From: Roseiarcus sp049514155
Lineage (GTDB): Bacteria; Pseudomonadota; Alphaproteobacteria; Rhizobiales; Beijerinckiaceae
DNA length: 48,322 nucleotides
Direction of reading: 5' to 3'
NCBI RefSeq assembly: GCF_049514155.1
Contig: NZ_JBEKVH010000008.1
Location: 1 to 48,322 of the forward strand
In this document: one piece after another, positions 9,168 through 16,750 of the stretch
Numbering within the stretch: position 1 is the first letter of the stretch
How the letters are laid out: each line of letters begins with the position of its first letter
Notes under the pieces: model-generated
Database searches by the model: none
What the model was told of the DNA's origin: nothing
The model's input: only the letters and a program-made list of their open reading frames with translations
Program-made: the position numbers and the translations under genes

Positions 9168-10372
9168 CCGCCGGCGCGGACGAGTTCGCTCAACAGCCGC
9201 GCCACCTCGTCGGGGGCCTCGAGATGGGGCATATGGCCGACGCGAGCGAGGCGATGAAGCGCGATCAGCCCATTCAGGCCCTCCGCCTGCCGAGCCGGAA
9301 GGACGCGATCCTCGACGCCGACGATGACCTTGGCGGGAATGGCGATCTCGGCCAGCCAGGGACGAATGTCGATCGCTTGCGCGCCGTCGGGGAACAACGC
9401 CTCGGCGAGGCGAGCCTGAGCCTCGACCAACCCGCCCGCCGCCCGTTGGCGCAAGGTCGTATTGACCAGCGCCGAACCGAGCGCCGCCGGATCGGCGACG
9501 AGTTCGCGCATCCATGGGCTGAGGCTCGCTTCCGAGCGCGCGCGCAAGAAGCCGGCGATGAACGCGCCGTTGACCTCCGGGCCGAGACCGGCAGGCGAGA
9601 TGAGCGCCAGCGACAGAGCGCGAAAGCCGGGCGCGGTCGTCAGCGCCGCCGCAACCGCGCCGCCGAGCGAATGGCCGACGAGATGCGCCGCCGCGACCCC
9701 CTCCTCCGCGAGCGTCGCGGCGACCGCCGCCGTCAGCGCCCCGAGCGTCGCTTCGCCGGCGAACGGCGAAGCGCCGTGGCCGGGCAGATCGAGCGCCAGC
9801 GCCGAACAATCGCCCGCCAGACGGCCGATCAGCGGCCGCCAGCCGTTGAGGTCGGCGCCGAAACCGTGAACGAAGACGATCGGCGCGCCCTCGCCGCGCG
9901 CCAGCCACAGGCGGTTGAGCCGCGCGCCCGCGCCAATCACGAGCGCCGGCGCGGGCGGCAAGGCGGGCGAGGGCTCGTCGGCCTCGTCCGATCGAGCCGG
10001 CGCATCGCCGGACGCATCGGATTGCGACGGCGCGGCGACCGGCGCCAGCAGCGCGCGCAGCTCGCCGGCGAGCGCCTGCAGATCGGGATCGAAGGGCTCG
10101 TCCTCGCCGACAATCCAGGCGACGGTCGCCCCGACCGGCAGCCGGTCGCCAGCCTTGGCGCGCAGGCCGCGCAGCACGCCGCTCGCCGGCGCCTCGACCA
10201 CCGTCGCCGCCTGGTCGGCCTCGATCTCGAATAGCGGCTGCCCTACGCGCACACGCTCGTCTTCGGCGGCGAGCCAGCGGTTGAGCTTGCCCGTCTCAGC
10301 GTTCGACGCGACGCGCGGCAAAATGACTTCGACGGCCATCGACGCTCCGTTGGCGGCCGCTTTCACCGACAT
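9164..10372 (-). CDS. AcoC-like lipoyl-domain / alpha-beta hydrolase fusion with lipoyl Lys replaced by Gln
   Basis: Architecture of the acetoin dehydrogenase E2 subunit AcoC: an N-terminal biotinyl/lipoyl domain (about residues 13-90), an Ala/Pro/Ser/Asp linker (110-145), then an alpha/beta-hydrolase-fold domain. The hydrolase part has FVHGFG, nucleophile Ser235 in GHSLGG, a candidate acid Asp355 (VGVEDRVLP) and His380 (GHMPHLE). In functional lipoyl domains the hairpin reads D-K-A; here it is EADQAATVVEAP with Gln54 (codon CAG), so lipoate cannot be attached in the usual way. Upstream there is only a short E1-beta-like fragment and no E1-alpha gene. It may be a decaying acoC or a protein now working as a plain hydrolase. 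A start at 10339 (MAVEVILP, GGAG 5 bases upstream) would match AcoC N-termini better. Confidence 0.82.
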   Translation of the reverse strand: MSVKAAANGASMAVEVILPRVASNAETGKLNRWLAAEDERVRVGQPLFEIEADQAATVVEAPASGVLRGLRAKAGDRLPVGATVAWIVGEDEPFDPDLQALAGELRALLAPVAAPSQSDASGDAPARSDEADEPSPALPPAPALVIGAGARLNRLWLARGEGAPIVFVHGFGADLNGWRPLIGRLAGDCSALALDLPGHGASPFAGEATLGALTAAVAATLAEEGVAAAHLVGHSLGGAVAAALTTAPGFRALSLALISPAGLGPEVNGAFIAGFLRARSEASLSPWMRELVADPAALGSALVNTTLRQRAAGGLVEAQARLAEALFPDGAQAIDIRPWLAEIAIPAKVIVGVEDRVLPARQAEGLNGLIALHRLARVGHMPHLEAPDEVARLLSELVRAGG

Positions 10373-10635
10373 TGCGCGCTCTCCCTCGCAATTGCGCGCG
10401 CCATCGCGACGATCGCCCCGACCTGCGGCGCGGCGGCCCGGCCGACGACCCGCCGATCGGCAATCGGCAGGTTGAGATCATCGAACGCCTCGCGCTCGGC
10501 GACAAGCGCGCAGACCGTCGGACGGCCGCCTGTAGGCGGCGATGGCGCAGCCTCGGAGTCCAACTGGCGGTCGCTGCGGCAATTCGCCCGGAACAGTCGC
10601 ATTCGCGCGCTTTTCAATGCTGATTTCCTGTGCAT
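10363..10635 (-). pseudogene. Possible C-terminal remnant of a 2-oxoacid/acetoin dehydrogenase E1-beta gene
   Basis: A short open frame just upstream of the AcoC-like gene, ending inside its first codons. Only the last 50 residues (10363-10512) look like anything: ALVAEREAFDDLNLPI resembles the E1-beta C-terminal helix and strand (AAxIAEEAFDDLDAPI-like), and RAAAPQVGAIVAMARAIA resembles the family end (EAALPQxAAIVAAAR-like), with about 12-15 residues missing in between. The N-terminal 40 residues look random. Position, strand and order (beta then E2) fit an acoB remnant. The match is from remembered family patterns, not an alignment; a small unrelated or non-coding frame is the alternative. 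I see no other gene between 10373 and the PII start at 10729. The part from 10603 to 10728 is more AT-rich and probably holds the PII promoter, but I cannot place -35/-10 or sigma-54 boxes with confidence. Confidence 0.45.
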
Positions 10636-10728
10636 ATTGCTGGAGAATTGATCAGAATGTCGTCCGCCCGGTCAAGGCGCGGCGGACGCGACGCCGCGAG
10701 AGGGGCGGCGAAGGAAGCACGGGGATCC

Positions 10729-11067
<339 letters not shown>

Positions 11068-11354
11068 GCGCGCGTCGCTCGCATGGCGGCCGGCGCCGGT
11101 TTTGCCCCCTGCGTCAAGAGCGGACCCACTTGCCCCCCATCGTTCGCCCGCGACGAGACGCTCAACAGCGTCACGACGCCGCTTTACCTAGTTGATAACG
11201 CCCGCAGGCGAAGTCGATCGCGCTTGTAAAAGTGCTAGGGTAAAATCATACGAATCGCGACTCAAATCGATCGCGGACGCTCCGCCGATTCGTCGCGAAC
11301 GCTGCGTGGCGTCATTCCGGTCGAGTCTTGCGCGACGGAACGGGAGGACTGCGA

Positions 11355-12650
11355 GTGAGTCGAGACGCTGGCGCCCCCGCCGAGTTGGAAGCTCGCGTCG
11401 CCGAGCTCGAGACGAAGTTGCAGCGCTATCAGAAGGCGTTCGACGCCATTTCGCAGGGCGTCGCCTTCTTTGATCACGAGCAACGGCTGATCATGGGCAA
11501 TCGGCGATACGCGGAGATTTATCGCCTCACGCCCGATCAGATTCCGCCGACGACGACGTTGCGCGAAATCACCGAGCGTCGAGCCGCGGTGGGCGCCTGT
11601 CCGATGGCGGTCGACGACTACATCGCTTATGTGGCGTCGATCAACGCCAAGCGGGAGGACCGCGATTGGAGCATCAGGCTCGACGACGGTCGCTCCATCA
11701 ACGTTCGTTATCGGCCGATGGCCGACGGCGGGTGGATATCGATACATGAGGACGCGACGGATCTGCGAGAAAAGCGGCTGCTGATCGAAGAGAGGATTTC
11801 GCAGCAGTCGCTGATCGACGTCGTGCCTGACAACCTCTGGGTCAAGGATGTGGAGAGCCGCTTCGTCGTCGCCAATCGCGCGACGGCGCTGCGGATGGGC
11901 CACGCGTCGCCCCAGGAGCTGATCGGCAAGTCCGACCTTGAACTTTGTCCGTGGGAAACGGCGCAGAAGTACCTGGCGGACGAACGCGAAGTCATCGAGA
12001 GCGGCCGTCCGATGATCGACAGCGAGGAATACGTCCTAGCGCCGGACGGCGCAAAGGTCTGGATCGCGACGACGAAAGCGCCGCTTCGCAATGAGCGCGG
12101 CGAGGTCGTTGGAATCATCGGCGTTTCGCGCGACGTCACACGGCGAAGGCTGGCGGACGCGCTGCGGGAGGGCCAGGCCGAAATCTTGCAGATGATCGTC
12201 GGCGGCGCGTCGGCGGAAATCGTGCTTGAGGAGCTCGTCCACCTCGTCGAATCGCAGTCGAACGGAACCGTCGTCGCGATCGTCCCACTCGCCGACAACG
12301 GACGGAAGTTGCGGCGGTCCGTGACGTCGCTGGCGGAAATCGAAGTCCAAAGCGGTCAACTTCTCGCCGGACCGCTGGGCGAGACGGTTCGTCGCGGCGA
12401 CTTGGTCATCGTTCCCGATATCGCCTCCGATCCCGCTTGGGCGGAGCAGCGCGAACGCATCGGCGCACTGGGACTGCGCGCCTGCTGGTCGACCCCAATC
12501 ATGTCGCAAGGCGGCGAGCCGCTCGGCGTGCTGGCGGTCTTCGCCCACTCGGCGCGCGAGCCGAAAGAAGCAGAAATCAAGCTCGCTCAAGTTGCGGCGC
12601 AGTTGGCCGCGATCGCGATCGGACGAAGCAGCGCGAAAGCGACGGGCTAA
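11355..12650 (+). CDS. PAS-PAS-GAF sensory protein without an output domain
   Basis: A 431-residue, apparently cytoplasmic sensor. A short coiled coil (residues 8-28, ELEARVAELETKLQRYQKA) leads into a PAS_7-like domain (about 29-140, AISQGVAFFDHEQRLIMGN), then a second PAS domain (about 150-265, DNLWVKDVESRFVVAN ... GIIGVSRDVTRRR), then a GAF domain (about 272-425, ending CWSTPIMSQGGEPLGVLAVF). The sequence stops right after the GAF, with no histidine kinase, GGDEF, EAL or HTH part; 102 bases later the next gene ends on the other strand. GAF domains of this sort usually precede GGDEF-EAL modules. The GTG start at 11355 has GGGAGGA about 6 bases upstream. The 287-base region before it is AT-richer than its surroundings and probably holds the promoter. 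Ligand and partner unknown. Confidence 0.82.
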   Translation: MSRDAGAPAELEARVAELETKLQRYQKAFDAISQGVAFFDHEQRLIMGNRRYAEIYRLTPDQIPPTTTLREITERRAAVGACPMAVDDYIAYVASINAKREDRDWSIRLDDGRSINVRYRPMADGGWISIHEDATDLREKRLLIEERISQQSLIDVVPDNLWVKDVESRFVVANRATALRMGHASPQELIGKSDLELCPWETAQKYLADEREVIESGRPMIDSEEYVLAPDGAKVWIATTKAPLRNERGEVVGIIGVSRDVTRRRLADALREGQAEILQMIVGGASAEIVLEELVHLVESQSNGTVVAIVPLADNGRKLRRSVTSLAEIEVQSGQLLAGPLGETVRRGDLVIVPDIASDPAWAEQRERIGALGLRACWSTPIMSQGGEPLGVLAVFAHSAREPKEAEIKLAQVAAQLAAIAIGRSSAKATG

Positions 12651-12752
12651 TCCCTTAGCGCTTGGGTAGCCGCGCGCGGGCGGGCGGCGCCGTTGCATTG
12701 AGCTTCGTCGTGAGACCCGGCTTCCGAGGCCGGTCGCGTCCGACGCTGGCGA

Positions 12753-13769
12753 TCACGCGGGCAGTCCTTGCAGCGGCGCCGAAGGCCGTAGGCTTCCGAC
12801 CGCGATCCCGTTCCAGTTGCGCACGATCGGCGCGGCGAAGGGCCCAAGCCGAGCGCGATCTTCCCCATCGGCAGGCAGGAAGCGGCGGATCAGCGTCGCA
12901 ATCATCGTCTGCGCCGCGCGGGTCGCGCCGTCGTCGGCCTTGACCGCGAGGCCGAGGCCGAGCTCCGGCAAGGCGGCGCAATAGACGCCCTCGGCCCCGG
13001 TCTTGACGAAGACGCGCGCGCCGCAAAGGCGCATGACCTCGGTGTCGAACCGACCCTCGCCGGCGACCATTGCCGGGTTCGCCGCGGCGGCGGCGAAGAT
13101 TCGTTTGGCGGCGGCGGCGCGGCGCGGCGCCAGGCCCGCGCCTGTCGCCAGACGCGCGAAGCCGAGCGCCAGCGCGCGCAACGGAACGGCGTAAGTCGGG
13201 ATCGAGCAGCCGTCGGTCGCGCAGACGTCCTCGCCGAGCGCCGCGCCGGTCACGTCCTCGATCGCCGCCTTGACCGCGCGCTGGACCGGATGCGCCGCCT
13301 GTTCGTAGCCCTTGGACGCCCAGCCCGACGCGCAGGCGAGGCAAAGGAAGCCCGCGTGTTTGCCCGAGCAGTTGTTGTGCAGCGGCGACGGCGCCTGGCC
13401 AGAGCGCGCAAGCGCGCGCGACGCGTCTTCGCCGAGCGGCCAATGCGCGCCGCAGGCGAGCGACGAAGCGTCGAGCCCCGCCTTGGCGAGCATCGCCGCC
13501 GCCGTCTCGACATGCGCCGCGGCGCCGGAATGCGAGGCGCAGGCGAGCGCAATCTCGGCCTCGCTGAGCCGCAAAGCGTCGGCCGCGCCGCTCTCGACCA
13601 GCGGCAGCGACTGCAGCGCCTTGACGGCGGAGCGCGGAAAAACCGGCTCGTCGATTTCGCCGAACATGAGCGCGACCGCGCCGTCGGCGTCGACGACCGC
13701 GCCGGCGCCGCGGTGGCGCGATTCGACGCGCGCGCCGCGCATGACCTCGACGACGACGGGATTGGACAA
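12753..13769 (-). CDS. ansA: L-asparaginase II, Rhizobium etli (ReAV) type
   Basis: Hydrolyses L-asparagine to aspartate and ammonia; a 338-residue member of the family unrelated to the E. coli enzymes and first studied in R. etli. Key residues known for that enzyme are all visible, shifted by one: the Ser47-x-x-Lys50 pair (FPRSAVKALQ), Cys134-x-x-Lys137 (NNCSGKHAGFL) and Cys188 (DGCSIPT), which with Cys134 and Lys137 forms the zinc site. The start is a TTG at 13769 with AGGAG 8 bases upstream. Transcribed away from the CBS-BON gene with a 150-base divergent region. Neighbouring PII and asparaginase genes both touch nitrogen metabolism, but nothing shows they are co-regulated. Confidence 0.91.
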   Translation of the reverse strand: MSNPVVVEVMRGARVESRHRGAGAVVDADGAVALMFGEIDEPVFPRSAVKALQSLPLVESGAADALRLSEAEIALACASHSGAAAHVETAAAMLAKAGLDASSLACGAHWPLGEDASRALARSGQAPSPLHNNCSGKHAGFLCLACASGWASKGYEQAAHPVQRAVKAAIEDVTGAALGEDVCATDGCSIPTYAVPLRALALGFARLATGAGLAPRRAAAAKRIFAAAAANPAMVAGEGRFDTEVMRLCGARVFVKTGAEGVYCAALPELGLGLAVKADDGATRAAQTMIATLIRRFLPADGEDRARLGPFAAPIVRNWNGIAVGSLRPSAPLQGLPA

Positions 13770-13919
13770 AGCGAGCGCTCCTGTGACGATAGAGCCTGGG
13801 CGAGCTATACAGGGGGCGCGATCGCCACTCTAGCTGCGGCGCCCAAGCGTTTGCGCGCGGTCAAGGCGGCGAAAGGCGAACTGCCGCAAATTAAGGCGGG
13901 GGAAAAGAGGAAGAACGAC

Positions 13920-14636
13920 ATGCGGGTTCGCGACGCGATGACGCACGGCATTATCGGCGTGCGCGACACGGCCAGCCTCGCCGAGGCGGTCGAGACGATG
14001 TTGCGGGCCGGAATCAGCGCGCTGTGCGTCTTCGACGAGCGCAAGGCGCTGGTCGGCATCTTGAGCGAAGGCGACCTGTTGCGGCGCGGCGAACTCGGCA
14101 CCGAAAAACGCCGGCCGCGCTGGCTGGAATCGCTGTTGAGCGGCGGACGACTGGCCCACGCTTACGCCCATGAGCATGGCCGCACCGCCGCCGAAGTCAT
14201 GACCCGCGAAGTCGTCACCATCGACGAGGACGCGCCGCTGTCCGAAGCCGTCGACGCGATGATCCGCCGCCGGGTCAAGCGCCTGCCGGTGGTGCGAGGC
14301 GGCAGCGTGATCGGCGTCGTGTCGCGCTCCGACCTGCTCAAGCGGCTCTATGTCGAGTTGCGGCGCGATGCGGAGCCCCGTTCCGACGTCGAAATCTGCG
14401 CCGCCATCCAGGCGGAGATCGAGTCGCGAGGCTGGGCCCCGCGCGCCTCCATTCGCGTTTCGGCCAAGAACGGCGAAGTGTCGCTCGAGGGCGCGATCGC
14501 CGACGAACGCCTGCGCGAGGGCCTGCGGGTGATCGCCGAGAACATCCCCGGGGTGAAGTCGGTGCGCGACCGGCTCGCCTGGGTCGAGCCCAATTCCGGC
14601 ATGTTGCTGTCGGCGGAGGACGAACCGCGCGAGTGA
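13920..14636 (+). CDS. CBS-pair protein with C-terminal BON domain
   Basis: A 238-residue protein. It has two CBS motifs (about residues 1-60 and 92-145: MRVRDAMTHGIIGVRDTASL, and AAEVMTREVVTIDEDAPLSE ending GVVSRSDLLKRL) and a BON domain (about 160-225, ASIRVSAKNGEVSLEGAIAD then IPGVKSVRDRL). CBS pairs usually bind adenine nucleotides and BON domains often bind phospholipid, so an energy-sensing membrane-associated role is a fair inference, but no substrate is known. No signal peptide. The frame is open far upstream, but the ATG at 13920, after an A/G-rich stretch (GGGGGAAAAGAGGAAG), begins exactly at the CBS fold. Converges on a paralogous CBS gene with a 12-base gap. Confidence 0.85.
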   Translation: MRVRDAMTHGIIGVRDTASLAEAVETMLRAGISALCVFDERKALVGILSEGDLLRRGELGTEKRRPRWLESLLSGGRLAHAYAHEHGRTAAEVMTREVVTIDEDAPLSEAVDAMIRRRVKRLPVVRGGSVIGVVSRSDLLKRLYVELRRDAEPRSDVEICAAIQAEIESRGWAPRASIRVSAKNGEVSLEGAIADERLREGLRVIAENIPGVKSVRDRLAWVEPNSGMLLSAEDEPRE

Positions 14637-14648
14637 GCGGCGGCCCCG

Positions 14649-15656
14649 CTAGTCGTTCCAGCTGAGAAACAGGCCGACGTCGCCGAGCACGCCGTCGACG
14701 TAGCTGACGATGCGCGCGACAAGGCGGAAGCCCTTGGGTTTCAGCTCGTATCGCCATCGTTCGACGACCTCTGCGGGTTCGCCCCGTAACGTCGTCTCCC
14801 AGCCGGACTCGGCCGCGTTGATCATGCGGCCGCCGTCGGAGCACAGATCGCTGGAAAAGCGGTGCAGGAGAAACTCCTTGTCGCCGCGCCGCGCCGCCGC
14901 TTCGGCGCGATCGAGAAGTCGGCGCCAGGATGCTTCGCTCAAGTGGCGGCGCAGGATCTCGCGGGCCTCGCGTCGCCTGACTTCGAGCTCCGCGACCTCC
15001 TCCGCCGCCGCCCTTTCGATCGCCGCGCGCTCGGCCGCGCGCGACTCGCTGCGAAAGGCGTCGGCTGAGATCCGACTCTGACCCTCGCGCGTTGCGGCCG
15101 ACGCCGCGCCCGACGAGGCGACGCCGCCTCTGAGGCTCGCCCCGCCGGCCAGAGACTCGAGAAATCGCAGCAATCCGGGCGCATGCCGGCTCTTGGTCCG
15201 CGACAGCTTGTCCAGCTGTTCGACCACGGCGAGCAGATCGGTGCGGCTGACGATGCCAACCAGCCGGCCGTCGCGCACTACGGGAAGCCGCTTGATCCGC
15301 CGCCAATGCAGGAGAGCGGCGATCTCGTCCGCCGGCGTGCCGGGATCGACGAAGATCAGCGGCGCGCTCATGACGTCGCTTACCCGTCGAAGCCCGGCGG
15401 CGTCGGACGGCGACAGGACGGCTGCCCCGGCGAGCATCTCGAGCCACCATTCGCGGCGGTAGTCCTCCGTGCGTCGGCCAAGCAGGTCGCCGTCGCTGAC
15501 CATGCCGATCGGCTTACCCGCGGAGTCCACGACCGGGGCCGCCCTCACGCCGCTCTCCAGCATCAATCGCGCGGCGTCCTGGACGGTCGCGTCCGCCTGA
15601 ACGGTGATCACCCCGTGGGTCATCAACTCGCTGGCGATCAACTGCGCGTCTCTCAA
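14649..15656 (-). CDS. CBS-pair protein with a novel C-terminal region
   Basis: A 335-residue protein. Residues 1-150 are a CBS pair clearly paralogous to the convergent neighbour (ELMTHGVITVQADATVQDAA; RRIKRLPVVRDGRLVGIVSR). A helical, Arg/Glu/Ala-rich stretch, likely coiled coil, follows at about 195-255. It ends in an 80-residue C-terminal block (KEFLLHRFSSDLCSDGGRMI ... YELKPKGFRLVARIVSYVDG) that I do not recognise. There is no BON domain. The start is a TTG at 15656 with a weak AGG about 8 bases upstream; an ATG at 15623 inside the first CBS motif is the alternative. Function unknown; a nucleotide-sensing regulator of the unknown C-terminal module is the natural guess. Confidence 0.78.
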   Translation of the reverse strand: MRDAQLIASELMTHGVITVQADATVQDAARLMLESGVRAAPVVDSAGKPIGMVSDGDLLGRRTEDYRREWWLEMLAGAAVLSPSDAAGLRRVSDVMSAPLIFVDPGTPADEIAALLHWRRIKRLPVVRDGRLVGIVSRTDLLAVVEQLDKLSRTKSRHAPGLLRFLESLAGGASLRGGVASSGAASAATREGQSRISADAFRSESRAAERAAIERAAAEEVAELEVRRREAREILRRHLSEASWRRLLDRAEAAARRGDKEFLLHRFSSDLCSDGGRMINAAESGWETTLRGEPAEVVERWRYELKPKGFRLVARIVSYVDGVLGDVGLFLSWND

Positions 15657-15750
15657 TCGGACGCCTGGCGGAGGCTGCCGCGGCCCCGCCGACGGCGTCC
15701 ACTTTCCTCCCTGCCCCTATCTAGAACCCTTTTTCGCGGTTTGCGAGCCG

Positions 15751-16626
15751 TCACGTCGTCGCGCGTCCCTCCCCCGCCGCAGCCAAGGCCTCAAGGCCCT
15801 CGCGGTAGGTCGGGTAGAGCCAGCGATAGCCGAGCTCGCGCCTGAGCCTGCCGACGTCGACGCGACGATTGTCGTCGTAGAAGCTGCGCGCCATCGGCGT
15901 CAGGCGCGCTGTCGCAAAGTCCTCCTCAGGCGGCGGCGCGGCGCCGACGAGTTCGGCCGCAAAGACGATGACGTCCTGCGGCGGCGCCGGCTCTTCGTCG
16001 GCGACGTTCCAAAGCCCGCCCGGCCCGCCGGCCGCGATCAACCGAGCCGCGACCGCCGCGACGTCGTCGACATGGATGCGGTTGAACACCTGGTCCGGCT
16101 TGACGATCCGCCGCGCTTGACCGCTGCGAAGCCTCTCGAGCGCGTTGCGGCCTGGCCCGTAGACGCCCGCGAGCCGCAGTGCGTCGACCGCGACGCCGCG
16201 CTCTTCGCCGAACGCGCGCCATTCGCCTTCCGCCGCCAGTCGCCGCATGGCGCGCGGCGAACCCGGCGCCGGCGCGCTCAACTCGTCGACCCAGGCCCCA
16301 CCGCGGTCGCCGTAGACGCCGACGCTGGAAAGGTAGACGACCCGCCTCAACGCCGGCGCGGCGGCGATCGCCGGCGCGAAACGCTGAAGCGCCGGATCGC
16401 CGTTTTCGTCGGGCGGCGCGCTGACGAGCAGCGTGTCGGCGCCGCGCAACGCGGCCTCCAACGCCGGCTGCGCCGACCGATCGTCGACCGCCCAGGCGGC
16501 GACGCCGTCGCGACGCCAGGCGCGCGCCGTCTCCGGGTCGCGCGTCGCGCCGCTCGCTTCGACGCCGGGAAGGCGCGCCAGGACGCGCCGCGCCGTGTAG
16601 CCGAGCCCGAAGGCGAAGAGTCTCAT
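15751..16626 (-). CDS. NAD(P)-dependent epimerase/dehydratase-like protein (YeeZ-type extended SDR)
   Basis: An atypical extended short-chain dehydrogenase of 291 residues. The N-terminus MRLFAFGLGYTARRVLARL is the Rossmann strand and glycine loop in the shortened form seen in YeeZ-like proteins. VVYLSSVGVYGDRGGAWVDE carries the SSVGVYG active-site strand, and LRLAGVYGPGRNALERL plus NRIHVDDVAAVA are standard for the family. YWxxK is not seen in its usual form, so enzymatic activity is uncertain. A longer frame begins at a TTG at 16662, but the ATG at 16626 gives the normal N-terminus. Divergent from the HerA-like gene (124-base gap), which probably shares the promoter region. Confidence 0.82.
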   Translation of the reverse strand: MRLFAFGLGYTARRVLARLPGVEASGATRDPETARAWRRDGVAAWAVDDRSAQPALEAALRGADTLLVSAPPDENGDPALQRFAPAIAAAPALRRVVYLSSVGVYGDRGGAWVDELSAPAPGSPRAMRRLAAEGEWRAFGEERGVAVDALRLAGVYGPGRNALERLRSGQARRIVKPDQVFNRIHVDDVAAVAARLIAAGGPGGLWNVADEEPAPPQDVIVFAAELVGAAPPPEEDFATARLTPMARSFYDDNRRVDVGRLRRELGYRWLYPTYREGLEALAAAGEGRATT

Positions 16627-16750
16627 CGCGGCGAAGAAACGTCGATCGGGCGAGGAATTCAAGCCTGAACGCCGCGGTTAACCCGGCCGAAAGGATCGCC
16701 CGCCAGTATTCCGTTGAATTCCCGCGCGGCAGCGCCGCTTTAGGTCGCCA

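Noticed and set aside
10603..10728. Sigma-54 promoter or NtrC sites before the PII gene
   Set aside because: Expected for glnK, but I find no convincing GG-N10-GC element with correct flanks.
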